Made by a program: the position numbers and the translations under genes. Below are positions 11,759 through 21,014 of a stretch of DNA of 25,483 bases, piece by piece. Source of the DNA: a virus; the IMG/VR virus record IMGVR_UViG_3300046468_001813, positions 1 to 25,483 of that record; one strand, 5' to 3'. The number at the start of each line of letters is the position of its first letter. Position 1 is the stretch's first letter. The notes beneath the pieces were generated by a model, which was given only the letters and a program-made list of their open reading frames with translations, did not search any database and was not told the DNA's origin.

Positions 11759-14700
11759 TTATTTGTTCTTCCTTGCTCTTTGAGCTTGAATGAGATCGGG
11801 ATCTTCTTCGCCCTCGATCAACTCGGCAACGATTTGCCCTGCGTAGTTCTCAAGTCTTAACTTTTCCCAAATGGCTTGTAAACAAGGATCTTGAGAGTCT
11901 TCCCAAAGTCTATAGTCAGAACCTTTCAACTCTGATCCAAGTTTAACTCTCTGTTGCACATTCTCTGCACTGTATTCTTTATTAGCACTTTGCTCTTGAC
12001 CAACAGTCATGCTCTGACGAGCACGAAGATCTGGTTCAGGAGTTCTGTGTTCAGTTTGAGGATCAATCAAGCCATATTTCTTCATGTGTGCCTCGAAATT
12101 CTTTTCAGAACCTGCGAGTAGGGCAATCTTCTCACGAAGACCCTTATGTGCATACCATGCAGTACGATACGCTTCTGGATACTCACGAACAACATCAGTC
12201 CACTTGACCTTTTGACCCTTGACATAAACCTTGTCGATTTCTTGCTCCCAACACCAAGGATCTTCTGTGTTAAGGAGATCCAATGGGGAGTTGAGGAAAT
12301 CATTTACTTCAAGATTTGATTCAAGAGCCTTCTTCTTGAGATAAGCGTTAGCGATCTTCATAGATTTAGAACCGTCTTGAAGATTTAATCTCATAGTCGT
12401 ACCACTCCCATACAAGCCCCACAGTTTCTCACCAACAGCGACTCCGTACTCTGTTGACTCCTTCCCTTCTGGCTTCTGAGGGAGAGGGTTATCACTCTCA
12501 TACTCGGCATTTCTTAGATCCCATTCAGCCATCTCTTCTTGGATGGCTGTCGTATCTACACTAGGACGAGGTGTTACAAGGCTGATTAAACTAGTAGTCT
12601 TAGGGACACGGCTTGTAAAGCCATTATCAAGTTTAAACTCAACCAAATTATTATCAACACTCAAAACGACACCTTCCATGCCCATTAGACTAGGACGATA
12701 TGTTCTGACTTGATCGCCATCAGCTTTGATTCGATCACCAACTTCCCACCGCTCAGGAACTGGTATTACAGGTCGTGAACCAAGAGCATTATTCTTAGCT
12801 TCTTTCCATGCCTTTACCGCTCTTTGATAGGCATCAGCTTCTGGCTTTGGAACTTTCTTGGTTACAATGTCGGCAGTAATAACCAATAAATCTAATAGAT
12901 CAACTTGACCTGGATCCTCACCCATGATCTTTTTAACAGCTTGAGTATAAACATAGTTAGGGTTGTCTCTTCTAACTCTACCGAGCATTGATGTTAGGTT
13001 AACTCGTGTAGTGAAACCGAACTTAGGCCAAACTGCATAGCCACTATAGTTACCCGATCCTGCCTCTCCTGCGGCGAGGCATACAATATATTTTATGCCC
13101 ATGCGTTTTGCAGTAGCTATTTCTGCAAACAAGAACCTCGGAGAGAAACCTCTAGGAGCACATGGTTTAGCCTTAACATACCCATTGTTGATGTAGTCAG
13201 ACCCTATTTTAACATCAGCACTTGTAATGTACCTGTTGCTACCTATGTTGATCTTATCACGACTGACAAAACCCATTCCTTCATTCATAATGTAGTTGGC
13301 GATTTGAGGCCCACCCATAAGGTCTATGGTTTGCTTCTGCTTCTTAGTGAGACTAGAACCATCTGCATTGAACCTACCTGCCAACCATAGATCAGCATCA
13401 TCATAACGACCTGGATCAAAAGTGATGTGGCTTAGTGGGTTCGCATCGTACTCCTCAAGCTCTTTTTCAGCTCTGACGCAGTTCTCCTCTGTTGGATTAA
13501 GGACAGCCCTCATCATAGCAGGGGTTTTAATCGCAACACCTGTGTCAGAGACACGGGCATCAAGACGAGCAGTAAGGTCTGACTTCAAGCCATTAACGAT
13601 GATGTCTTGGAAGAAATCTTGATCTGCCTCATTAACCAAAGACTTGATTTGGTCAATAGAGAGCATATCAAAGTCATCTTTAACAGTAGCTCGCTCATTA
13701 ATGTCCATACCTTCTCGAAGAACGATCCTCTTAATAGGCTCTTCAGCACTTGAGAGGTTTACAGGATTAACATAACCCATAGTGTTGAATATCTCAGTGA
13801 GCTTGGCTTGAAGAATCCCTTCCTCATCTTCTTCGGTAGTGAATGTGAAAGTGTCTGAAAGAATCCAATCATCTTCGTCCCAAATGAATGTTTGATAGGT
13901 CTTACCCTCTTCAAGCTCTCTCCTCTCAAGAGAACGAGCATTTTTAAGATCAACTTTGAGTCCACGAGCATTATCACTGACAGTACCCTCAGAGTCAGAT
14001 TCTGGAGCGAATGTAGCGTCAATGTAGATTTCTTCTACTTGCTTACTTTGACCGCCACGATAAGCACGAGCTGTTCTCTGCTTCAAGAGTTCGGAATCAA
14101 ACCCTTTACCACGATCAAGGTGGATGACCTTAGTGAAGGTTTGAAAGTTGAAACCGCGAGCGTAGTTATCCGAGCAAACGGCACTCGCTAAAGAGTCATT
14201 CTCTCTGACATACTTCTTTGAGATGTCCATAGCCCATGTTGACTCTGTTTCAGTATCTTCCTCTTCTTCGGATGCCATCTTGCTGTAGATGCCTTTGTCT
14301 TCATATAGACCATCGAAAACATGAACACTCATGTTATCTTTATCTTCGACTTTAGCAACAACATCACCGTTCTTATAGAAGATGATTTCTTTAGCCCAAA
14401 GGACAGCATGAACTTTATCTCTACGGATCTTGCTGTTCTTCTTGATAAGAGACTCAGCAAGTTTAAAGTTCGAGCAGAAATAGAGGCACTTCTCTTGCGA
14501 GTTGTCTTTAAAGACCTTAGACCCAGCATCAGCTTTAAACATACCCTCAGAAGAAATCTTAATGAGCTTGTTTAGGGCTGTTTTTACTTTAGAGGTAGCT
14601 TTAGTGAGGTCTTGGTATGCCTTACTCTTTGTGCGATCAAAGAACTCACCATCAGTATCTTTCAAAGTGGCGAGTTTATGCCTAAGATCACGATACTTAG

Positions 14701-17700
14701 CCACCATTGCTTTAAGCTCACCCGAAATAACTTTGGCTTCCTCTTTGTACTTTCGCTGTATGGCACGAGGCATACGAGTAGTAAGAGTACGAGACTTGAG
14801 TTCCAAGAGTTTTGGTAGACCAACCTCTTGGTAATCAACACCCATAGAATCGTAAGAAATGTCCATCTTAGGTGCAAAGTAAGAGTTCTCTTTGACCCAG
14901 TTATGAAACTGCTCTTGTAGCTCCTTATTTGGCTTCAGTGCGACCATACGGCCTGCGAGAACAACACCATATTTGTTTGCAAAGGCTTTTTCACTCTTTG
15001 CTGTAGGAACTTTACCTTTAGCTAGAGTAGCGAGTCTATAAAGGTCAACAGGATCACGATCAAGTGCTGAAGCCGTTAAGAAAACTTTGCGAGGGTGTCC
15101 AAGAGAGGACACTGCATAGTTTTTGTCTTTACCCTCAGTACCCTTTTGGAAGATCTCATTGATCTCATCAAAGAAACAAGCATAGTATCTGTCCTGATAC
15201 TTCTTATTCAAAGCTGGAGAAGATTTAACCTTAGCTTCCTTCTTGAGCTTATTGAGCTTCCTACGAGACTTACTAAGTTCTTTTTTCTTTGCTTCCTTTT
15301 CAGAGGGTGATAGAGCAGGATAAGAAACGAGTTCTTGGATAGTCCTTACCTCATCACCACGAGAAGCTGTGCGAACAATAGTCGGGTCAATCAAGTTTCC
15401 GAGTTGGAAATCGACTTCTTTTCTTGAGACTTCTTGGCCATTTTTATACATAACTTCATAAGTGATTGTCGCTTCTTTTCCTTGATGCTTGTTTTCACGA
15501 GCAAGACGGCTTGTATCAGCAACAACCTCTTTACCGTTATCCATATCTAAGATGAGATCATCAATGCCTTCAGAACTCTTAAAGTCTGCAACAAAGTCCT
15601 CATAAGACATCTCATCAATGCGATCAAGCACGATCTTTTGCCAGTTAGGGGTTGTCTCAACTTTACCGTCAGCTCGAACAAAGTCATCTCCACCCTCGAC
15701 CATAAAGTTAAGCACTTCTTTTTTCAAGTTCCCAACAAGACTCTTAGGTGAAATATAGAGGAATCTACGATTTTCTCCTTCGCCACCCTCTTCCATGCCC
15801 TCATTGATTGCTTTTTTAATCGCAACAAGAGAGGTAAGAGTCTTACCAACACCTGTATCAAGAGCAACAACTCCCTGCATACCTGATGCTTCAAGCCAAG
15901 CGGCTGCTTCTTTTTGTTTGTTATTGAACTTGAACGGCTTATTATTTGGTAGCTTGCTAACAAAACCACCAAGAGCTTCGGGAGTGAAACGCTCTGTGTT
16001 TTCAACAGTTAGAGCGTTTTCTTTAGCTCTAAGTTTGGCATAATACTCATCCATAAACTTAGAGGCCGACTCACTTAACGCTACCGAACCAAGAGAGTCA
16101 CGAATAGTCTCAAAGTCTTCAGCAGAGAAAGTGAAGAAGGGATTTTTACCCATATGACCTTTAGGCAGTGTTGGATCTCTCAAGTCATTAATAGAAGAAA
16201 TCTTGGAGGCAAGATCCTTCATAATGTTTCGATCTGCTTTACTATCATTCCCACCTGGAATACCAAGAGTAAGAACACCTGTTTTTGGGTTGACCGTAAT
16301 GTAAGGTTCAATGAGCCTTTGCTTATAAGTCCAAGTGTTCCCATCTTGGATCTGATCTACAGTGCGAGCATTTCCCTTACCATCAAAAGCGATACGATCT
16401 GTTTCGACTTTAACTGAGCGTCCACCTTCTTTTTTGACATAGCCCCCTTCAAGAAAGCGACCCTCCATGTTCAAGATGGTGTCAAGCTCATACCCTGCAT
16501 ATCTACCAGCTACGATGATTTCTCTAGCTTTACCTTCAGAGTCTTTCAAAGTAACAAGTTGAAAAGTCTTAGTCAGACCCTCAGATCCTTTGATCTCTCT
16601 AAATGAGGGGGTCAGAACTTTATCTCTGAGGCTTGAATCGAGTTCGGGGTTTCTGCCTAAGTTGATACGGTTCAAGGCTTCCTGTAAAAGATCCTTGTGG
16701 TGAATTGGATTGTGTGATCTGCTCCCTACACTAGTAGGATACTCGAACTTAGCAATCTTAACTTTACGATCAGAATATACGACCTTTTTCCCATCCCAAT
16801 CGGGATAGTTTTTGACCGTTATTACCTCTGTTGAGATCTTAGGCTGTGCCAACCTCTTATTGAGTTCCTTCTTACGCTTATCAAGAACCTTCTTAGCAAG
16901 ATTTTCCATGTTATTAAAGCGTTTGTAGGTATTGCCAAGCTCATCAGTAAAGTCACTACTATAAACACCTTTAATAAGAGGTTTCATAGCGAGTCGGTAG
17001 TTATATACTTCCAGACTCTGAGAGGCTTTATTCTCGCAGATTGCTCTAAACTCTAAGAGCTTTTCAAACAATCTAACAGCCCTGTTGTAGAACTTAAGAC
17101 GAGACTTAGGTACAACATACTTAAATCTTGGTCTACCTCTTGAGTCATACCCTGCTTCTGGTTCTCCATTAGGGAGTCTGCCATACCCCTCTTTAAACTG
17201 AGGAACAGAGAACAATCTAGCTTTGATTTTAGCAGATGCAATCTGCCGAGTAATGAGTTCGTTCTTCTCTTTTTCACCAGGCTCATAAGAAAGGGTAGGT
17301 TTACCACTCTCATCCTTTTCGATTGAACACTTGGGTGCAACGAAAAATTCTTTTGGATCAGTATTAGATTCGTAGACAGTATCTTCAGTCACCAAGCTCT
17401 CTAAAGAAAGAATGACCTCTTTATCCCCCTTAGTGAAAGTAGGAGCTTTAGGCTTGTTTCGTGGCTTAGGTATCTTCGTTGCTTGTTGATCGTAAGCAAC
17501 AGTGAGGTACGCTACACCACCAGTCAAATAGACAGGCTGTGTCTCGACATGGTAGCCCTCTTCTAGCAAAGAAGATTTGAGCTTCGCATCTCTGAGTTTC
17601 TTCAGCTTTTGAGCTTTTGTGATCTCACTTGCGACCATTTCACTAGAGTTGGCGATCAGATCACTGATTTCATCCCCAACAGAGAACTGCACATACCGAA

Positions 17701-18298
17701 TGTTAAACTTAGGATTGCTTTTAACTTCGGAGATGACATTGATGCCGAGCATATTGAAGGCTTGTTTAATGAAATCGGCATAGAAACCGATTGTCCTTCT
17801 ATAATCGGTACTACTAGTAGCCCCTTTGAGCAGACCCAAGATCTTATTGATGTCAGTCCCTGTTAATGCACCAGCCAATCCTTTGTTGATGGCATTGTCG
17901 ATATGTTCGAGTCGAGCCTCAACTTTGGTTGCAAGCTGTCTTGTGCCTTTTGGTGCGTTCTTGGCATACTTTTGAAGCAAGAACCTCCAACTTTTCCCAA
18001 AGTCTTTACTGAGAGTTGCCATTGGGTAAGGGGGGTTGCCTGCTTTAAGACCCCCCTCATAAAGAACCTTAAAGTATTCATCCACAAGACAAATGTTATA
18101 GTAGATCTCAAATGCGTCAGTCACTTCTTTGCGTCTGACTTTGGCGATTTTACCTTTGATGGGATTACCATCTCCATCTGTCTGCTCAACCTGTTGCCCC
18201 TTTGCGTTTAGGACAGGTACATAAGCAAAGTTCTTGACCACCATATCATAGAGCTTCCCTCTATATGGTTTGACTATGCGATTTCTTCTTACAGCCAT
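11759..18298 (-). CDS. Giant SNF2-like helicase protein (2179 aa), possible virion-injected DarB-like factor
   Basis: The helicase core lies at about residues 790-1440: Walker A ALDTGVGKT near 810-818, SNF2-style FFDEINEI near 1044, motif III-like FLTASALDRD near 1070, and motif VI QRTARAYRGGQSK near 1405-1417. The first about 780 residues are unrecognised and Lys/Arg-rich. After the core, a region near 1745-1765 (LAAGEAGSGNYSGYAVWP, then KFGF) resembles the GYYTWPRLGF segment of N-acyltransferase-like phage modules, and an SH3/KOW-like strand set lies near 1860-1885. Phage P1 DarB is a similarly large helicase-containing protein injected with the DNA to block restriction. I see no DPPY methylase motif here. 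It has its own promoter-like motif and a good ribosome binding site (AAAGGAGAACACA). Confidence 0.85.
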   Translation of the reverse strand: MAVRRNRIVKPYRGKLYDMVVKNFAYVPVLNAKGQQVEQTDGDGNPIKGKIAKVRRKEVTDAFEIYYNICLVDEYFKVLYEGGLKAGNPPYPMATLSKDFGKSWRFLLQKYAKNAPKGTRQLATKVEARLEHIDNAINKGLAGALTGTDINKILGLLKGATSSTDYRRTIGFYADFIKQAFNMLGINVISEVKSNPKFNIRYVQFSVGDEISDLIANSSEMVASEITKAQKLKKLRDAKLKSSLLEEGYHVETQPVYLTGGVAYLTVAYDQQATKIPKPRNKPKAPTFTKGDKEVILSLESLVTEDTVYESNTDPKEFFVAPKCSIEKDESGKPTLSYEPGEKEKNELITRQIASAKIKARLFSVPQFKEGYGRLPNGEPEAGYDSRGRPRFKYVVPKSRLKFYNRAVRLFEKLLEFRAICENKASQSLEVYNYRLAMKPLIKGVYSSDFTDELGNTYKRFNNMENLAKKVLDKRKKELNKRLAQPKISTEVITVKNYPDWDGKKVVYSDRKVKIAKFEYPTSVGSRSHNPIHHKDLLQEALNRINLGRNPELDSSLRDKVLTPSFREIKGSEGLTKTFQLVTLKDSEGKAREIIVAGRYAGYELDTILNMEGRFLEGGYVKKEGGRSVKVETDRIAFDGKGNARTVDQIQDGNTWTYKQRLIEPYITVNPKTGVLTLGIPGGNDSKADRNIMKDLASKISSINDLRDPTLPKGHMGKNPFFTFSAEDFETIRDSLGSVALSESASKFMDEYYAKLRAKENALTVENTERFTPEALGGFVSKLPNNKPFKFNNKQKEAAAWLEASGMQGVVALDTGVGKTLTSLVAIKKAINEGMEEGGEGENRRFLYISPKSLVGNLKKEVLNFMVEGGDDFVRADGKVETTPNWQKIVLDRIDEMSYEDFVADFKSSEGIDDLILDMDNGKEVVADTSRLARENKHQGKEATITYEVMYKNGQEVSRKEVDFQLGNLIDPTIVRTASRGDEVRTIQELVSYPALSPSEKEAKKKELSKSRRKLNKLKKEAKVKSSPALNKKYQDRYYACFFDEINEIFQKGTEGKDKNYAVSSLGHPRKVFLTASALDRDPVDLYRLATLAKGKVPTAKSEKAFANKYGVVLAGRMVALKPNKELQEQFHNWVKENSYFAPKMDISYDSMGVDYQEVGLPKLLELKSRTLTTRMPRAIQRKYKEEAKVISGELKAMVAKYRDLRHKLATLKDTDGEFFDRTKSKAYQDLTKATSKVKTALNKLIKISSEGMFKADAGSKVFKDNSQEKCLYFCSNFKLAESLIKKNSKIRRDKVHAVLWAKEIIFYKNGDVVAKVEDKDNMSVHVFDGLYEDKGIYSKMASEEEEDTETESTWAMDISKKYVRENDSLASAVCSDNYARGFNFQTFTKVIHLDRGKGFDSELLKQRTARAYRGGQSKQVEEIYIDATFAPESDSEGTVSDNARGLKVDLKNARSLERRELEEGKTYQTFIWDEDDWILSDTFTFTTEEDEEGILQAKLTEIFNTMGYVNPVNLSSAEEPIKRIVLREGMDINERATVKDDFDMLSIDQIKSLVNEADQDFFQDIIVNGLKSDLTARLDARVSDTGVAIKTPAMMRAVLNPTEENCVRAEKELEEYDANPLSHITFDPGRYDDADLWLAGRFNADGSSLTKKQKQTIDLMGGPQIANYIMNEGMGFVSRDKINIGSNRYITSADVKIGSDYINNGYVKAKPCAPRGFSPRFLFAEIATAKRMGIKYIVCLAAGEAGSGNYSGYAVWPKFGFTTRVNLTSMLGRVRRDNPNYVYTQAVKKIMGEDPGQVDLLDLLVITADIVTKKVPKPEADAYQRAVKAWKEAKNNALGSRPVIPVPERWEVGDRIKADGDQVRTYRPSLMGMEGVVLSVDNNLVEFKLDNGFTSRVPKTTSLISLVTPRPSVDTTAIQEEMAEWDLRNAEYESDNPLPQKPEGKESTEYGVAVGEKLWGLYGSGTTMRLNLQDGSKSMKIANAYLKKKALESNLEVNDFLNSPLDLLNTEDPWCWEQEIDKVYVKGQKVKWTDVVREYPEAYRTAWYAHKGLREKIALLAGSEKNFEAHMKKYGLIDPQTEHRTPEPDLRARQSMTVGQEQSANKEYSAENVQQRVKLGSELKGSDYRLWEDSQDPCLQAIWEKLRLENYAGQIVAELIEGEEDPDLIQAQRARKNK

Positions 18299-18336
18299 TG
18301 TGTTCTCCTTTAGTGTTAAACTACATCCATAGAAGA

Positions 18337-18350
18337 GTTATAAATGAACT
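18337..18350 (-). promoter_or_regulatory. Promoter-like motif AGTTCATTTATAAC for the giant helicase gene
   Basis: It lies 38 nt upstream of the start codon in the 57-bp gap before the next gene and matches the shared core AGTTYRTTTATR. Confidence 0.55.
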
Positions 18351-18355
18351 ACAAA

Positions 18356-18607
18356 TTAGTCCTCTATGATGTAGCCTTGTCTCCTTAGTTTTATTGTTAG
18401 GTGAGCGAGTTTGATAGGATCGTTAGAACTGACCACAATCTTGTGGTCATCAATGATGCTTACATCCCAATCTTCTTTTTGGATGTTGCGTATAAACTTC
18501 TCTCCGAAAGGATACTCTTGAGGGTGGATCGTGATGTCATACTTCTGAGTCATTACTTGAGTGACCCATCTCTTTACGATGTCTTTGGGTAAGATCTTAT
18601 CCGTCAT
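18356..18607 (-). CDS. Hypothetical protein (83 aa)
   Basis: I do not recognise it. Its start overlaps the stop of the sigma-like gene (ATGA), so both are co-translated. The sequence has alternating beta and helix (DWDVSIIDDHKIVVSSND, LAHLTIKLRRQGYIIED), the pattern of a small ferredoxin-like fold. It is probably a minor partner in the transcription-factor operon, judged only by position. Confidence 0.7.
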   Translation of the reverse strand: MTDKILPKDIVKRWVTQVMTQKYDITIHPQEYPFGEKFIRNIQKEDWDVSIIDDHKIVVSSNDPIKLAHLTIKLRRQGYIIED

Positions 18608-19170
18608 AAGATCACTCTCTTCCGATCTACACTTTCAGGAAGGACTCTAAGGAGAGTGATGTTTTCACTTATCACTTTGAAAGTGTTGTAGACCTCATTT
18701 AATTTAGGTGATTGTTCCATCGCTTTTAAACACTTCAAGTACCTGTATCTGATCTTTCCTTGTGTGTCTCCTAAAATACGAGCCACATGGCTTTGGCTAG
18801 AGTAGATGTATAAAAGAACTAATACTTCAATGTCTTTATTGTCGATAAAGAATCCAGAGAGCAAATCTCTTAGCTCGGCTTCCTCATAAATAGTTATTTG
18901 TGCGTAGACCCTCAACCTATCTAAACCTCGATTAACCCTGTAATGGACATTTGGCTGAGTATACCCAAAGATTTTTCCAAGATATGCTTGGCTGAGTCCA
19001 TGCAATAGGTGTAGTTCAACCATATCAGCTTCTACAGGAGAAACTTTGCTCATATGTTCTAAAATTGAATGTATCTTTTCAATCTGATCATCCGAGACAT
19101 ACTTTGGAGTTGGACAAGTATGAAGTCCTTGTTCGTCCGAAAAAATCTGTTCCATTAACTTCTGATCCAT
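18604..19170 (-). CDS. Sigma-70 region-4-like transcription factor with two HTH units (188 aa)
   Basis: The segment at about residues 46-88 (MVELHLLHGLSQAYLGKIFG, then YTQPNVHYRVNRGLDRLR) has the spacing of sigma region 4, which contacts the -35 element and the beta-flap. A second, weaker copy lies near 117-152 (VLVLLYIYSSQSHVARILGD, then TQGKIRYRYLKCLKAM). No region 2 (-10 recognition) is visible, so this is not a full sigma factor. It may instead be a phage co-activator or divergent sigma. Genes for a NusG-like factor and a clamp loader lie upstream. It is a candidate reader of the promoter-like motif repeated across this window. Confidence 0.65.
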   Translation of the reverse strand: MDQKLMEQIFSDEQGLHTCPTPKYVSDDQIEKIHSILEHMSKVSPVEADMVELHLLHGLSQAYLGKIFGYTQPNVHYRVNRGLDRLRVYAQITIYEEAELRDLLSGFFIDNKDIEVLVLLYIYSSQSHVARILGDTQGKIRYRYLKCLKAMEQSPKLNEVYNTFKVISENITLLRVLPESVDRKRVIL

Positions 19171-19174
19171 TTGT

Positions 19175-19693
19175 TTAAGCTCCCTCTACAGATAGGCAAT
19201 CTATAGTGTGTATGATTTCCACACTTCTAAAAGACAGGTGGATAGCGTACATTCGCACATCCCCATCTCTCCAAGTCATCACAACATCCCCCTCAAAGCT
19301 CTTAAATGGACCTGATTTTAATCGAACCCTATCCCCTTGTTTGAAAGAACCCCCTAGATTATCTACTTGTTTGACCATTTTCTTCAAATCAGAGTCGGGG
19401 ATTACTCCCATACTCATAAGACCTGTACGACTATCAAGCTGAGAGATGATGTCTCTCACAAGGCCAGATTGCTTCAAGCTATAATACTCTACTGCACCAT
19501 AGCCACTCTTGATGAAGATGTATCCCTCCATTAACCAAATAGGTTCATGGTATCTCTGAACCATCAAAGGTATGTATACATCATCAATATTAAAAGCGGT
19601 GCTAGAAATGATTTTATCTTTAAGCGACCCTCTTAGGGCTTCATCTTCGCCTTTTGTTGAAAGCTCAAGGACAACCCACGAAGTTTCTCTCAT
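19175..19693 (-). CDS. NusG/RfaH-like transcription elongation factor (172 aa)
   Basis: An N-terminal NGN-like domain (TSWVVLELSTKGEDEALRGS; VYIPLMVQRYHEP; EGYIFIKSG) is followed by a KOW domain near 125-150 (FKQGDRVRLKSGPFKSFEGD). This is the layout of NusG, RfaH and phage homologues, which bind RNA polymerase and alter pausing or termination. I use ATG 19693; an in-frame TTG two codons earlier (19699) is possible. Only a weak GTGAG lies before it. A strong terminator-like hairpin ends about 15 bases upstream, so expression may depend on read-through. It lies directly upstream of the sigma-like gene and together they suggest control of host RNA polymerase. Confidence 0.82.
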   Translation of the reverse strand: MRETSWVVLELSTKGEDEALRGSLKDKIISSTAFNIDDVYIPLMVQRYHEPIWLMEGYIFIKSGYGAVEYYSLKQSGLVRDIISQLDSRTGLMSMGVIPDSDLKKMVKQVDNLGGSFKQGDRVRLKSGPFKSFEGDVVMTWRDGDVRMYAIHLSFRSVEIIHTIDCLSVEGA

Positions 19694-19708
19694 AGACAAC
19701 TCACAGTA

Positions 19709-19743
19709 AAAAGGAATGGTATTAAATAGATACCATTCCTTTT
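19709..19743 (-). terminator. Rho-independent terminator-like hairpin
   Basis: aaaaggaatggtat (19709-19722) pairs perfectly over 14 bp with 19730-19743 around a 7-nt loop; on the minus strand the 3' arm ends in a run of five T. It includes the stop codon of the clamp-loader gene and lies just before the NusG-like gene. Confidence 0.7.
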
Positions 19744-20915
19744 ACCATCTTGCTAAAGTCCGACAACGAAAGTTGTCTCTTTAAAGGGGGTTTATCTACT
19801 TGGGGTTCTGAAAAGGGGATTTTTTCTTCGATCTTTGCTTGAGGCACTTGGAGGGTTTGTACCCCCCCAATTTTCCATTTCAATAAATCACACTTAAACA
19901 TACCCCCTGTCGGTCTAATCGGACGACTCGCTAGACTGTCTGCTAGACTTAACAAAGGCATACCGTATCTGTCCCATATCTCCTGTAAGAGAGGTCTGTT
20001 CCAATATGGTGGTGGCACACCTGCCTTCATGCCAAGAGAAATCGCAAACATACACGCTGACTGCAACCTATCATAAGCAATACCTACAGGTGTCGATTGT
20101 AATAATTCATCGACCAAGCTCAAAGACTTAGAGTTATCACTTAATAAAAGCTGACAGATCACATCATTACGATCTACATGGAGATATGCCCTAACGCCAG
20201 GTAGACCTATCGTACCCTCATTTGACGAGGCTATACCTTCAATGGCTTTTAAAGCATCTCGAATATGACCCTCTGTAAAGTCGGCTATTAAGACCAATGC
20301 TTCACGCTCATACTCGAAACCCTCCCACTCACACACCTTTTGAAGTCGGTCTGCTATTTCTTCTGAATCCACATGGCGAATGATGAATGCAGGAGCACAT
20401 CGGGACAAAACAGTCTGTCTCATCTTCTCTGGCTCAGTGGTGGCGAAGATACAGACGAGCTTCTTATCGAAGCTACCCCGATCATTCTCTTCCATTGGTT
20501 TAAGGAGAGCGTCAAGTGCGTCCTTAGATAACTGATGAGACTCATCAAAGAGGTAGAGCTTCTTCTTACCCGAAAAGGAAGAATAACCCAACTCTTCCAA
20601 GAGCTTCTTTACATCAGCTTTCCCACTGTTAGTAGCCGCATCCACTTCGATAAATGAATCATGGCTACCCATTAACATCGCCTTGCAAGAATGACATTCA
20701 TCACAAGGCTCTCCATTTACAGGAGACTCACACAATAAAGCACGAGCCATGATCCGACCAAGTGTGGTCTTGCCCGAACCATAAGGGCCAGCGAATAGGT
20801 ACGACTGCCTCCAACCTGCGTCAGATTTAATAAAGCCTTTGAGCGTTTGGATGGTAGCCTTTTGACCAAGAACATCGCTGTATGTTCTCGGTCTGTATTT
20901 GGTGTCTAAAGACAT
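19722..20915 (-). CDS. DnaX-like DNA polymerase clamp-loader ATPase (397 aa)
   Basis: It begins MSLDTKYRPRTYSDVLGQ, the typical DnaX opening. Walker A is GPYGSGKTT at 43-51, a four-Cys zinc module follows (CESPVNGEPCDECHSC), then Walker B-like LYLFDESHQL, sensor 1 FATTEPEK and the SRC motif (LSRCAPAF). It loads the sliding clamp for the phage replisome. The C-terminal about 40 residues are Pro/Lys-rich and may bind polymerase. I use ATG 20915 because AGAGGAGAGAAG precedes it; a longer in-frame ORF reaches 21041 but crosses the divergent gene's start. T4-type phages use RFC-like gp44/62 instead, so a bacterial-type DnaX separates this phage from them. Confidence 0.9.
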   Translation of the reverse strand: MSLDTKYRPRTYSDVLGQKATIQTLKGFIKSDAGWRQSYLFAGPYGSGKTTLGRIMARALLCESPVNGEPCDECHSCKAMLMGSHDSFIEVDAATNSGKADVKKLLEELGYSSFSGKKKLYLFDESHQLSKDALDALLKPMEENDRGSFDKKLVCIFATTEPEKMRQTVLSRCAPAFIIRHVDSEEIADRLQKVCEWEGFEYEREALVLIADFTEGHIRDALKAIEGIASSNEGTIGLPGVRAYLHVDRNDVICQLLLSDNSKSLSLVDELLQSTPVGIAYDRLQSACMFAISLGMKAGVPPPYWNRPLLQEIWDRYGMPLLSLADSLASRPIRPTGGMFKCDLLKWKIGGVQTLQVPQAKIEEKIPFSEPQVDKPPLKRQLSLSDFSKMVKGMVSI

Positions 20916-20964
20916 CTTCTCTCCTCTCGTATAGGGTACACATACCCTTATACTATTTCGGAAG

Positions 20965-20992
20965 TTAATGGACTCGGTATCATTCATATAAA
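20965..20992 (+). promoter_or_regulatory. Candidate sigma-70-like promoter for the Rad50-like gene
   Basis: TTAATG (20965-20970), a 16-nt gap, then TATAAA (20987-20992), 22 nt before the ATG. The -35 box is a poor match. It differs from the shared motif used elsewhere in the window. Confidence 0.3.
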
Positions 20993-21014
20993 GGGGATAG
21001 GAGAAAAAGACACC

